DNA of 64,000 nt from Paratinospora sagittata. Taxonomy: Eukaryota; Streptophyta; Magnoliopsida; Ranunculales; Menispermaceae. Position 1 is the first letter of the stretch; each line of letters begins with the position of its first letter. The position numbers and the translations under genes are program-made. The notes below the pieces were generated by a model. That model ran no database searches and was not told the origin of the DNA. It saw only the letters and a list, made by a program, of their open reading frames with translations. Below are positions 12,175 to 23,660 of this stretch, piece after piece. The stretch is from NCBI GenBank assembly GCA_035771175.1, contig CM069592.1, positions 40,488,623-40,552,622 on the forward strand, read 5' to 3'.

Positions 12175-14950
12175 AATCCTTCTACCCCAATAATTAATCC
12201 CAAAAATATATATATATATATATATATATTCATTTATTATCACCCTCTCATGTTGTATAATTATTTAAATTGCAACATCTCTCACTTTTTGTTTTTTTTT
12301 TGGTAAGTTGGGGGAGGTTCTTGTTTCCCTCTTCTCTTTTAATATTTATTTTCTCTTATTCATTGAGAAAAATGCTTGGAAATGCCCCAAAGCCATACAG
12401 CAGGTTTTAGAGTCAATAACTTCACCTGGAAATGTGCATTTCCAAGCCACACCATAGCTTAGTATTTTTTGTTTATTTGCAAACTAATTCTAATCTCAGT
12501 AATTTTCATTATTGAACTAATTAACAATATTTTTCTTCATCATTAGTATTTTTTATTTTGGTTTTTGTTAGTTTCGCATGAATTTCACATAATGATGGAT
12601 CTTCTCCCTCCATAGCAACCATATATGTGCAGTCTGCCTCTCTTTGTACACTCTCTTACTAGATAAGTAGTAGAAGTCACATGAAATGTCATTACCAGTG
12701 ATATATGTGCAGAGAGAGGCTCTAGCAGTGTGATTTGATCTTGCAGCTTGATCATTACCAATGTTCTCACCTTTGTTGATAAAAATGTAGCAAAAAAAAA
12801 ATGTCAGACATCACAAGTACTTCACCTTTATAAATCTGTTTTAGAACTATTGAATCAATTGGAATTGCATTGTTGATGCCAAATTACAGATCTAGTTCAT
12901 AAGCTCTGTATGCCTGAGAAGTTTAGATTTTACATCAAGACTAAGAAATTCATTCCCAGATGATTTTTTCTTTCTCTAGATCCATTGCCAATGAATATAG
13001 ATGATGCAGGACTTAACTTTCTCTTATTACCTTAAGAGGAGAAAGATTACAAAATTGAGATGGTAGCTCTCTATGGATTGATAGAGAGATCATAAATAAT
13101 GAGCATGAAACCCAGGACTGATTAAACTTGGCAGAGGTTAGTTGTTTTGCCTTTTTTTTGTTTCCTTCATTTTCCAGAGCTTCACCATTCACTTTGCCCA
13201 CCAATATTCTGCACATACAAGTGGGAGAAAAAATATTTTTGATCAACTTCATCTACATGTTCTGGTAAAGCTTGGAGAAGGGGCAGCTAAGCAAGGTCAC
13301 TAAGGTATTAACTATTAAGGAAGTCAAATTTATGAGCTCAATTGGACAAAATGGAGACAAGCATTATACCAAATAATGAATTTTTGGCCCTCCTAGGACC
13401 CTAGAATGAGTAAACAAGTACACCAAGGAAAGCAATCCAAATGCCCATATATTATGAAATTTATGATGATGAATTTACAAAAGTTCAAAAACTCTCTTGG
13501 CAATAAAGAGTAAAAAATTTACCATATACTGCGACAATTTTAAGTGGAAACAAGAAGACCAGTCATCTGTAAATTAAGTGCAACTGAAAAAAGTTGAACA
13601 GAACCAGAGGCAAAGAAAGTGCCAATATATAATGAAAGCTCAAGCTGTTCTCAATTGTGGGATAACCAGGTAGGTTAACAGGCTAGAAGTAATATCATCC
13701 CCACTTTGCACAGCTACCACATTATACCCTAGGACAGTCAGACGAGCATTTTGTTCGCTCCACTAACTACTATCCTAGCCACCAAAAACAGGAAATCTTA
13801 GATACCCAAGACTGCTGTTCTCAATGTGAGATTAAGCAAATGCTTCTGAGGAAATCCCAAGAAGCAGACAAGTTTCATATCATTTGTTCAGGAACCACTT
13901 TAAACAATACGTATGTATAGTAAGAAGTAGATTTCTTAGCAAGACTGGAAATCATAGGGAATAAAATGGATCCAATCAAATATGCAATATATACAAACAA
14001 AAGTAAGTTACTGGTTATATATATATATATATATATATAAAGGCTTTCCATTAAGGTTCATTCAGAATCATTGCTCTATTCCAAGGGTTCTTTACCAAGA
14101 AGAATACTTTCACAGACCCAATATATCAACATTATCATCACAATAAAGCCTTACATCAATTATCAGGTATCTGCTATATGAATCTTGTTCTATTCAATTC
14201 TCCCATTTCTGTTAAAAGGTCGCATTTGATAACTCTACTTACCCTCTACTTCTACTTAAAATGAACCTTTATTTGTTGTAGAGATTTCAGCTTTAATAAA
14301 ATAAGCCAAAAATTTAGCTTATTCTTGTCGAGGTTATAACTTTACTTCAATTAGAGGTTTAAAAAGAAAAGCAAAAGGAAATATTTACACATCAATTTTT
14401 TATTTATTTATATTATCCTCTACTCTTTTTAGAGGTTAAAAGTAGAGTTAACAAACACCACCTAAGTTAATTTTAGTTAACCTCTTACAATTTTACCACC
14501 TTCAACCTGAATCATATCACTCTTTTTGAATTTTATAGTTCTGGACTTCATGTCACATGATCAAAGCACCTAAACTAACTTTCATTCATTCTATCACCAA
14601 AATTTACTTTCCTAATTTCCCAACTCATCCACCATAACATCATTCACTAGCACAATCTCTGTAGATTTGTATCTTACCTAACAAGAATTCTGCTCCATAG
14701 AGCATGGCAAATCTGAGAGGCATTTATAGAACTTATTATCTAAACTTAATGGTTTTCCCTTGTCACATTAAATTCCAAATACAAATCTCCACTCCAAAAA
14801 TCTAATTCAATTCAATGAGCAGCATCTTCTTCATCCCTCTCCCCATTAATGCTTGACCTGAATGAGGAAAATGGTCACTTTAGGTTATGTCTTTGTTACT
14901 AAAATTACATTGTGTTTATTATATTTTATTCCAGCTCATTTCGAAACATC
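12175..14950. other. Intergenic, downstream of the LAX2-like gene
   Basis: After the stop codon comes a TA microsatellite (about 12208..12230), then mixed-composition DNA with a further TA run near 14020..14038. I see no protein-coding gene or RNA gene. Short reading frames at 12585..12770 and 13013..13252 have no recognisable domain. Confidence 0.5.
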
Positions 14951-14954
14951 TTCT

Positions 14955-15240
14955 CTTTTTCTTTTCTTTTTTTCTTTTTTTCTTTTTTTTGAGGGAAAAC
15001 AAGAAATATAAATTACTCAAAGGAAAAGTTACAAGTTAACAAGCAAAGGAGTACTAGCAGTATTCCGACACCCCCAAAAACCATGAACCTAAAACTGATT
15101 ACATCAAGATTGACCAATTCCTAAGCTACTCAAATAAAAGAATAACCTCCCGCCAACCTAGAAAGCCAGAAAAAGTCACCCAACTGGAAGCTGCTATTGA
15201 AGATTTCCAAACAAAAATAAACATCTTGACTTTAAAGCAT
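14955..15240 (-). mobile_element. Probable LINE 3' end with poly(A) tail
   Basis: On the minus strand a non-coding stretch ends in TTGTTTTCCCTCAAAAAAAA and continues as an interrupted A-rich tail (plus-strand T-rich run about 14955..14991). That is the usual 3' structure of plant LINEs. No coding domain is preserved. It lies in the same orientation as the LINE relic about 0.8 kb further on, so the two may be independent insertions of related elements. Confidence 0.4.
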
Positions 15241-15761
15241 TTGTCCAAAGTTCTACCCTGCATTCACTGATGTCTTGATTCATAAGTCAGCATGATGCCA
15301 ATGACAAACAACATATACTATGGGAACTCCTTCATATGCCCATTCAACTTGCTAGTAACTACGATAGCAAATAAGAGCACTTGTTGACTTAGTTTAAACC
15401 TACCATAATTGAAACTATTTTGCTTCTCACCAATCATCTAAACAATATTTATCACTCAATCATACATATCCTTCATTAGACTAATGTTTAATATATTTAG
15501 CCAGAGCCCTTTTAACTGTAGACTTAGCCCTTGATAGAGCAGTATATACTTAACCCTTGATAGAACAAAGTGGGGGAAACAAATTCATGCAACAGACATA
15601 GTAGTTGGGAAAAGGCTTCGTTGAGCTGTGTTGGAGCAAGAGAATTTACCTAGAGTCCTTTCCTAACAACCCATAAACAATACACCTAGATATATTACAA
15701 TAGGGTTTTTTCTATAAAGATTAAAGACCAAGTGAAAAATCTTCTAATTTCTCCAAATTCT

Positions 15762-16382
15762 TTTTTTTTTCTTTTTTCTTTTTTCTTTTTTGACAAGAAA
15801 CGAAAATGGAATGTATTTAAGTATGGAAAATGTACAAAAAATATACAATCAACCCATAAGGGCAAGAAAGATAAACACGATTACAACACCATACCCTCTA
15901 AGATAGGGACCCAACCTCTTAGCCAATCCCCTAAAGAAAAGCCTCTCCATAACTTGCAAACACTAACCCAAATGGAACCCAAAAGGAGCGATCTCTCCCA
16001 AACAACCCCTAACTCCTTCTCAGTGTTATAAAAAATACGCGAATTCCTCTCCTTCCAAATAGACCAAGTCACTGCAAAAACAAGCACCCTCCAGTAGTCC
16101 GTCAAACGCCTTGGTAGGCAACCCTCATCAGGGAAAGACCATAGACTATTACCAATTGGCATGCCTTCCCACTTGAGGTCAGATAACCACCTCCCCCAAA
16201 CACCATTTGTAAATTCACAATCCAAAAAAAGGTGATGACTGGATTCCCCTTTCTTTTTACATAAACAACACCAATTCGGGGAAAGAGCCCAATCCTTAAG
16301 TCTGCTTTGGAGCACATCCGCACTACTAATCTTGTTATGAGCAACAGTCCATCCCAAAAATTTGGCCTTTGAAGAAACATCA
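15762..16382 (-). mobile_element. LINE relic (3' end, RT zinc-binding domain), interrupted by a gypsy element
   Basis: The minus-strand frame at 15881..16408 encodes a C-terminal reverse-transcriptase zinc-binding (zf-RVT) domain: AKFLGWTVAHNKI, a CCLC pair, then HHLFLDC, followed by the WSIWKERNSRIF block typical of the end of plant LINE ORF2. A poly(A) tail appears as the T-rich run at 15762..15793. The 5' side continues beyond the gypsy insertion: bases 21472 onward read, on the minus strand, into IWNDDV and join SSKAKFLGW when the insertion and one target duplication are ignored. The element is severely 5' truncated. Confidence 0.8.
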
Positions 16383-16672
16383 TGATAGGTATCCGATTCA
16401 AGAATCAAGAAGAATGGAAAAGAATTGTATAGGACAATATAGAAAAGTATGAAAAGAACGTGGTTTCCCTCTTATTTCCCTTTCTCAAAAATACAAGAAT
16501 GAATGATCTTCCTTTTTCTTACACTATTTATACTCTATATCAGTCAATTACAAAAATGTCCTCTTTATTACAAAAATTGGCTGCCCTATCAATGCCTTCA
16601 CCTCATACGTTGCCGCGTAATCTGCTGAACTACTTGCCTCTTCGCGTATATACCCGTAGCGGAGGCCTATCA
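16383..16672 (-). repeat. 3' LTR of the gypsy element
   Basis: This is the direct partner of 21177..21466, with TGATAG/CTATCA ends. On the minus strand it is preceded by a polypurine tract containing GGGGGGGTAA (plus-strand 16673..16682), the expected plus-strand primer site. Relative to the other LTR it carries only transition differences. Confidence 0.92.
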
Positions 16673-16721
16673 TTACCCCCCCGGATGAAAGACACCTTGT
16701 CTCAAGGTGGAAAGCTGGAAA

Positions 16722-18346
16722 CTAGTTAGCAATAATATTGGAAGGCTCCCAAGAGGCTTCAAAAGCAGGAAGGCCCTTCCACTGAATCAATACTTCTTCT
16801 ATACGGGGATCTAAATTGGAAGATTGTCTTACACCCAACACAACAACAGGTTCCACCACCCATTCAAGATCAGCTTCAAGGGCAGTGGGAATTGGCTGAC
16901 ATAGATCGGTATTACCAATGACACGTTTGAGCTGAGAAACATGAAAAATAGAATGAATGGCTGATGATAGTGGAAGGTCTAGTTTATAAGCAACCGGACC
17001 AATGCGCTGCATCACTTTACACGGTCCAAAGTAACGAGGGGACAACTTTTCATTTAGCCGTTTGGCCAAGGAACAAAGACGATAAGGTCGCAGCTTGATA
17101 TACACTAAATCCCCCACTGCATAGTGAATATCTTGTTGATGCCCATCCGCCATTTGCTTCATTTTGGATTGCGCTCGACCAAGATGATGCTTGAGTTCTT
17201 CTAACATACTGTCACGATCACGTAGCAACTGATCTACTGTCGAATTAGCAGTAGAATCCGTCCCATAACGAATCAAAGGGGGCGGATCACGCCCATAAAC
17301 AATCCGAAAAGGTGTGATTTAGTGGAAGAGTGAAACGAAGTATTGTACCAAAATTCCGCCCAAGGTAGATAAGAAGACCATTGTCGTGGCCTGTCGTATG
17401 AAAAACATTGTAAGTATGTCCCCACACATCGGTTAACCACTTCGGATTGCCCATCGGTCTGTGGGTGATAAGCGGTGCTATGCCGAAGTGTAGTACCATG
17501 TAAACGGAAGATTTCCATCCAAAAATGGCTAGTGAATACTTTATTTCTGTTAGAAACGATCGAGCAAGGTACCCCATGAAGTCGTATTACATCACGTGCA
17601 AACAAGGCAGCCACACTCTTAGTTGTAAAAGGGTGCTTGAGCAAAGAAAAATGGGCATACTTACTCAACCTATCAACCACCACCATTATTGAATCATAGC
17701 CGTCAAATTTAGGAAGGCCTTCAATGAAGTCAATTGTAACATCCTCACAAATGCGGTCGGGAATAGGTAAGGGCTGAAGTAACCCCGCCGAAGATAACGC
17801 TAACACCTTATTTCGTTGACAGACCACACATTTGTCAACAAAGTGCTAAATGTCTCGTTTCATCCCTTGCCAATACAAATCTCGCGTAATGCGCTTGTAT
17901 GTCCTTAAGAAACCCGAATGCCCACCAATGACGCTAGCATGGCCATCATGTAAAATGGAAGGAATGAGAGAAGAAGAGTTAGGTAGTACCAACCGGTCCT
18001 TGTAGAATAGCAGTCCTTGCTGCAGAGAATACTTGGGATAAGTTGCACTATCAGCTGCAATGGCATCACGAATTAGGCACAAATAAGGGTCTGCACCCAC
18101 TTGAGATGCTACAAGAGAAGGGTCCACGCCACCTGACAACACAATAGTGGCCAATTGTGGAGGAGAAGGAAGATGGGAAAGAGCGTATGCCGCTTTGTTT
18201 TCTAAACCGAGCTTATCATGAATCTCGAAATCATACCCCAATAATTTCGCAAGCCATTGCTGATAGGTGGGATCTATAACCCGTTGTTCCAACAAGTATT
18301 TCAAACTACGCTGATCAGTGCGCACCATAAAGTGTCTTCCCAACAA
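16722..18346 (-). pseudogene. Gypsy integrase and chromodomain, broken
   Basis: The fragments at 18346..17846, 17827..17273 and 17276..16722 cover the RNase H end, zinc-binding region, integrase core and C-terminal chromodomain. Visible landmarks are the CVVC pair, DFIEGLPKF (first catalytic Asp), a YHPQTDGQSEVVNR block (catalytic Glu) and VLIQWKGLPAFEASWEP of the chromodomain. The second catalytic Asp region reads VSNRNKVF, where the family normally has Asp in place of each Asn, so the catalytic residue is lost. A TAG near 17845 and a frameshift near 17280 further break the frame. Chromodomains direct integration to heterochromatin in related elements. Confidence 0.88.
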
Positions 18347-18352
18347 ATAATG

Positions 18353-20222
18353 TCACCACTTCTGTATGGCTAAGACAATCGCCATTAGCTCTCTCTCATA
18401 GACAGATTTGCATTGTGCCGAAGAAGAAAGAGCTTGACTAAAGTAGGCAAGAGGGCGTTGGTCTTGTATTATGACGACACCCAATCCATAGCCGGAGGCA
18501 TCTGTTTCAACAATAAAGAGTTTTGTGAAATTCAGTAATGCTAACACCGGTACTGTCGACATCGCCACTTTCAACTTCTAAAAAGCCTCCTGTGCTTCTT
18601 CGCTCCATTGGAAGGCATCGTTTTTAAGAAGCTGCATTAATGGCCAAGAAAGTGCACCATAACCAGCGACAAAACGACGGTAATATCCTGTCAACCCAAG
18701 GAAACCACAAAGTGGTTTAAGTGTGGCAGGTGTTGACCACTTAATCATAGCAGAAATCTTTTGGGGATCTGCTGCAACGCCTTCAGCTGAAACCAAATGC
18801 CCCAAATACTCGAGTTGGTCGCGAGCAAAAAGGCATTTCTTTGCATTTACATGTAAATGTTGGTCGGCCAAGATGAATAAAACCTGATGCAAATGATGAC
18901 AATGCTCCTCCAAAGTAGAGCTATAAACCAATATATCATAAAAAAAAAAACAAGAACGAACTTACGCAAGTAAGGCCGAAAGATCTGATTCATCGAGGAT
19001 TGAAAGGTAGTCGGTGCATTGGTCAAGCCAAACGACATTACCACAAACTCGCAGTGACCTTCATGAGTACGGAAAGCCGTTTTGTGAACATCTTTATGCC
19101 TAACTCGAATTTGATGATACCCGGATTTGAGATCCAATTTTGAAAAAATAACAACACCAGAATAGGAAATCGATCGGGAATGGTGACTTTGTTAAGAGCG
19201 CAGTAGTCAATACAAAATCGCCAACTACCGTCTTTCTTCTTGACAAGCAAGATCGGGCTAGAGTAAGGACTGGAACTTGGCTGTATAATCCCAGCTTTCA
19301 ACATTTCCTGAACAAGGCGTTCAATCTTGCTCTTTTGAATGTGAGGATAGCGATAGGGTCGAACGTTGACCGAAGTTGTACCCAGAAGCAAGGGAATGGC
19401 ATGATCAATATCACGCTGCGGTGGCAAGTCAACAATAGGCCGAAAAACTTGCTGATGTTGATCAAGTACCTGTTGGATGGAATCAGGCATTGTGACCATT
19501 TCCTCCTGCACGGGAATGGAGGTTGCCAATTGTTGAAGTTCGACCCAAACTCCTTGGCCTGAACGTTGCAGTGCTCGAGCCATTGCCTTCAAAGAAATCC
19601 CTGATTTATTAAGACTCGGGTCCCCGTGAAGTGTAATCCACGAATCAGCCACTTTGAATTTCATAGTAAGCAACTTCCAATTTACTTCCATTTTTCCTAA
19701 TGTGCCAAGCCATTGCATTCCCAACACCACGTCTGTATTGCCCAATTCCAAAGGAAGAAAGTCTTGCACCACTGTTAAACCTTGCATCGTCAAAGAAACC
19801 CCACGACATATTCCCCTTCCTTGAACAACAACGTCGGTCCCCATGATAACGCCATATTTAGTAGTATCCAAGGAAGGAATTCTGAGACGCCTCACTAACA
19901 CTGATGACAAAAAATTGTGAGTAGCCCCACAATCAACTAGAATAACCACCTCAATTTCGCCAATCGACCCTTGCAGCTTCATAGTCCCCGGCGTTGTTAA
20001 ACCCACCACAAAATTAAGAGAAAGTTCCACTGGAACGTCGACAGTCAAAGGAATAGGGTCAACTGGATGAATCTCCTCCAGAAGATCACCATTATCCTCT
20101 TCATCCTCATGAACAAGCATAATGCACAGCTCCTTCTTGCACCGATGGCCAATGGTATATTTTTCGTCACAATGAAAACAAAGCCCTTTCTCCCGACGAG
20201 CTTGGAACTCTAATTCCTTCAA
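18353..20222 (-). pseudogene. Gypsy zinc knuckle, protease, reverse transcriptase and RNase H, broken
   Basis: The zinc knuckle reads CFHCDEKYTIGHRCKK. The protease motif is VDCGATHNF, with Cys where Ser or Thr is usual in the active-site triplet. RT begins with PYSSPILLVKKKDGSWRFC and continues through [11 protein letters not shown] and [11 protein letters not shown]. The frame is lost at an A-run (18940..18950 on the plus strand) exactly where the YxDD catalytic loop should lie, after VLVFF. Downstream fragments supply the RT thumb (YLGHLVSAEGV) and RNase H (VETDASGYGLG, YERELMAIV). Further frame changes lie near 19150 and 18577. The element cannot make a functional polymerase. Confidence 0.9.
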
Positions 20223-20349
20223 CTTCTTCGTCGGAGGATCTCGCCGATGAATAGAAAGTTTATCCCTAATGGGGACTGGTCGAGTTTAAAAATTAGTTTT
20301 TTCCATTAGTCGGAAAGCCCACAGTGACTGTCACCTTCAATACAAAGTT

Positions 20350-21152
20350 GCGATCTTCAACCCTCTGCACAACCAACATCAGGTTTGTTAATCCCCTTGG
20401 CTATAGAAGACTTATCTCGGCCTTAATCTCTGGCACCAACCCATTAATGAAGGTGTTCTCCAACACTTCCTCTGGAACCGATGTTAACGGTACTGCTAAG
20501 ATCTCAAATTTGTTGCGATATTCAGCCACAGATCCTTTTTGTCGAATCGCAAGAAACTGTTCATAGAGTGTTCCTGCTTGGGTGGGTCGAAATCGTAGCA
20601 TCAATCGTTCTTTGAAATCATCCCATCCCTCAAACGAACGTCGAGCCGCCGTCCACTGGAACCACGATAACGCATCGCCATCAAGACTCACACCCGACAT
20701 TGCCATCTTCTCTTCCTTGGTGAGATTCTGGAGTGTGAAATATTGTTCGGCTCAATAGATCCTTGCATCTGCGTTTTCTCCATTGAAGATCGGCATCTCT
20801 AATCGCCAACCCCCTCACCACTCGTCGTGGTTCCCTCGGCTTCCGCCATCCACGATGACCCCACCTCCATTGTTTTCGCCAAATCCTGGCATCTTCATTT
20901 CCCAATCGTGTTCAAGAATTGGAGAATTCCTACAACTTGTTCCTCCCAAGACGGTGGGGCAGCTCGTTCTGTTACCATGGCAACGAGAGTCATTTGGGTT
21001 TCCTCTAACGTTTGTAAAATTCTAGCCATGTTCTTGGTTAGATCGGTCACGGATCTCTCCATGTTTGGTAATTTTTGCAATTCTCCACGCATTTCTTCCA
21101 TTTTTTTTTCTAGGGATTCTACCTTTCCGTCATGTTTCTTTTGAGCCATCAA
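20350..21152 (-). pseudogene. Gypsy gag, broken
   Basis: The frame at 21152..20895 starts with a charged coiled-coil-like segment (VESLEKKMEEMRGELQKL). A frameshift follows near 20900, and the gag core resumes in the frame of 20706..20401 (GDALSWFQWTAARRSFEGW, then LRFRPTQAGTLYEQFLAIRQ). Between them, an in-frame TGA occupies a position where gypsy gag proteins usually have Trp. These are typical gypsy retrotransposon gag (capsid) sequences, not host genes. Confidence 0.85.
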
Positions 21153-21162
21153 GATTGATATA

Positions 21163-21173
21163 CTCTGATACCA
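21163..21173 (-). other. Primer binding site for initiator-Met tRNA (gypsy)
   Basis: Immediately inside the 5' LTR, the minus strand reads TGGTATCAGAG after a short AAT spacer. This is complementary to the 3' end of plant initiator methionine tRNA, the usual primer for these elements. It fixes the direction of transcription as minus. Confidence 0.9.
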
Positions 21174-21176
21174 ATT

Positions 21177-21466
21177 TGATAGGTATCCGATTCGAGAATC
21201 AAGAAGAATGGAAAAGAATTGTATAGAATAGTATAGAAAAGTATGAAAAGAACGTGGTTTCCCTCTTATTTCCCTTTCTCAAAAATACAAGAATGAATGA
21301 TCTTCCTTTTTCTTACACTATTTATACTTTATATCAGTCAATTACAAAAATGTCCTCTTTATTACAAAAATTGGTTGCCCTATCAATGCCTTCACCTCAT
21401 ACGTTGCCGCGTAATCTACTAAACTACTTGCCTCTTCGCATATATACCCGTAGCGGAGGCCTATCA
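21177..21466 (-). repeat. 5' LTR of the gypsy element
   Basis: This 290-bp LTR has TGATAG/CTATCA termini, and its outer edge abuts the target duplication CATCA at 21467..21471. Its sequence includes an AT-rich part (CACTATTTATACTTTATA) that could hold the promoter when read on the minus strand. Confidence 0.92.
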
Positions 21467-21471
21467 CATCA

Positions 21472-21530
21472 TCATTCCAGATAAAATCATAGGGGAAAGG
21501 GTTGGAATGATTAATACTATCATTCTTTTA
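21472..21530 (-). mobile_element. Remainder of the interrupted LINE relic
   Basis: On the minus strand this short piece reads NPFPYDFIWNDDV in the frame that continues into the zf-RVT domain on the far side of the gypsy element (15881..16382). It shows that the gypsy insertion split a pre-existing LINE fragment. Its far edge is not defined. Confidence 0.65.
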
Positions 21531-21754
21531 TCAATTGCCTAAATAAGAAAATAGCTTTCGATCATCGACTTTAATTTCATATTCATGTTAATCACTTAGT
21601 TCAAAAGTTTCATTGTATTGTTGATGCCATGATAGTGTGACCTTGAATATCCAACTAATTCTTGTAGAATAATACGATATTTTTCTTTTGTTTGTCTGTC
21701 ATTTTTTCAGTTGAATCCACCTTAGTAGACAATCTATTAAATCATGACTAGCCA

Positions 21755-22460
21755 GGGATTGAAAATTCAAGTTTTCCCCATGCTTTGATCACTTAAAAAT
21801 TAGAATTAATTCAAAGGAGTTCAATTCAACGTGGAGAATTTTTGTAAAAATTCACCAAACTAGAGAAGTTTGGAGAAACTTAAATATATACTAAAATATC
21901 CATACTTCTTGTGATATATGCTAAACCAAATATAAATACACAATTTTAACAAAATATATTCTTTAATGGCCTGACAAATTGATCATGTTAATTAAGTGGG
22001 TTGACGAAATTTTAAATGAAGACTTTTGATGTTAGCATGGGATTCTACATTGCTTAATTTATTAGCTTATTATTAAGTTGTATTGTTTTTTTATCTTGTT
22101 ATTTGGGTTCTTAAAAATAAGAAATGATGGCTTTGGGAACTCTTTCAATGATTTTTGAGTTTTTTTTCTTCCTTCAAGTTTTATTCTTTCTTTTTATTTT
22201 TATTTTTTGCTTTCTTCTTTTTTCCATAGTTGACATAGTCCATAAAATTGCATAATTTGCTAGCTTGCTATATATATATATATTATCTTGCTATATTGGT
22301 CGATGCAATAAAAAATGGTGCATAGCTTTTTTATAACACTTTTGCTAAAAGATTTTATTGAATTTTATGTTGAATTTTGGATTTTCTAACTAAAAAGGCA
22401 AACTTTTGTCGAATATTTTCATATCTTCGGTAGAATTTTTTGAATTTTCGAGATTACCTA
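21755..22460 (+). mobile_element. Non-autonomous DNA element, copy A (shared with 58395..59278)
   Basis: The segment starts GGGATTGAAAATTCAAG and runs through AAAAATTAGAATTAATTC, a CGTGGAGAATTTTTGTAAAA block and AACTAGAGAAGTTTGGAG. The same blocks appear in the same order in the reverse complement of 58395..59278. It ends near GAATTTTTTGAATTTTCGAG. The ends form an imperfect inverted repeat of about 13 bp. There is no coding capacity. Flanking duplications are not visible here, but they are in the other copy. Confidence 0.6.
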
Positions 22461-22489
22461 CACTCTTTAAATTGCCAAGTTGAACATAC

Positions 22490-23270
22490 GGGTGTACATA
22501 AACTCAATGACCCACCAAACTAACACGATCAAAAAATTGCAGATAGGTTTTGGTTTAAATCCATTTGAGGGGTCAATCAAGTCTCAGATCAAGAGACCCA
22601 ACAGGTTAGGTTTCTATCGAGTTATAAATTTATTACTTGACCCACTTGATAAATATATAATTTTTTATAAAAAGTAAGTTCTATAATATCTTAAAAAACT
22701 TTACTTATTAAAATTAAAACCAAAAGAAAAAATTTAAGGGGGCTTCTCCTCATGTGAAGACTTAGAACATTTGCGAATGGATGGGGTAATATTTATAGAG
22801 GGGGGACATGCCCCGTCATGTGTGGGACTTTAAGGTGGGAAGGGGGGGATCCACCACGTACCCTCCCCCCCATCCCTATCTTCACCACCTCCTTCCTCCA
22901 AAGATTAGGGACCTCTCTGTTCCAAAGTGAAGAGGTCCCTTGGCCTTGGTCATACTTCATTTAATTTTTTTGAATGAAGTCAAGATATTTAACATAAATA
23001 TTGTATGTCATACTCTAATAATGTTATCTTTAACTTTTGCTCATGTTAGCTACTTAGCTTCATCTATTTCTCGGATACTTGAACCCAAAGTTAAGATTTT
23101 CTTTTTAAACTTTTTTACGGAGAAAGTTACAATAATAAAATATTTGGTGGGTTGGATTGTTATCAAGCGAACAAACACGATTACTTGATAGATCCAATCC
23201 AATAGCTTGGTTGATCGGGTCATATCGATATTGGGGTGAAATCCAACCCAGCCTGACCCATGCACACCCC
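22490..23270. mobile_element. Possible TIR element with GGGTGT termini
   Basis: The left end reads GGGTGTACATAAACTCAATG and the right end, reverse-complemented, reads GGGGTGTGCATGGGTCAGGC, an imperfect inverted repeat. Similar ends surround common dicot repeats rich in CAACCCGACCC-like strings. The middle (about 22735..22945) is unusually GC-rich with C7/G7 runs. It includes an inverted repeat of GGGACCTCT with AGAGGTCCC (about 22908..22940), probably a later insertion or a separate foldback. No transposase frame is visible. Confidence 0.4.
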
Positions 23271-23424
23271 TAGTTAGATAACAACAAAATTTGCCAAAAA
23301 TATGGTGAATTTCGTTGATTATTATACCTTGTGGCAAGCCAACATACTATACATTTCCAAACCTTTGTAGGGACTTCCATAATCAATGATTTTGTTTGTT
23401 TTTTGGACTCTAATAGTTTTAAAA

Positions 23425-23660
23425 TGCATTTGAGGCACATGCCTCAAGGCAAGGTGCCTCAAAATTACCTTGAAGCTTAAGCCTCAAGCTTACATTGTGA
23501 GGCTCATAGTGTGAACTCGTATTTTAAAAATCAATTGAGGCTTACACGTTAAGGCCCACTTCCCCTCAAGGCTATTGAAAACTACCTTAAGGTTACGCCT
23601 CAATGATACACTCTTGAGGCTTACGACTCGAGACTTACATCTCAAGGCTCAAGAGTGAGC
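23425..23660. repeat. Degenerate CCTCAAGG/GAGGCTTA repeat patch
   Basis: Many imperfect units such as GCCTCAAGG, CTTGAGGCTTA and TTAAGCCTCAAG occur on both strands, so the region can fold back extensively. Similar AGGTGCC/GCCTAGGC-rich patches occur at 31090..31180 and 31850..31930. It is probably remnant transposon end sequence. Confidence 0.5.

Larger units (their letters stand above)
16383..21466 (-). mobile_element. Complete, inactive Ty3/gypsy chromovirus (Reina-like)
   Basis: Two direct 290-bp LTRs (16383..16672 and 21177..21466) start TGATAG and end CTATCA. They are flanked by the perfect 5-bp target duplication CATCA (16378..16382 and 21467..21471). The internal order on the minus strand is PBS, gag with zinc knuckle, protease, RT, RNase H, integrase and chromodomain. 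Total length is 5084 bp. Small size, short LTRs and a C-terminal chromodomain fit the Reina clade; the clade call is an inference. Coding capacity is broken by several frameshifts and stops. The LTRs differ at about nine positions by eye, all transitions, which implies insertion roughly one to a few million years ago under ordinary plant rates. It is nested in a LINE relic. Confidence 0.93.
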
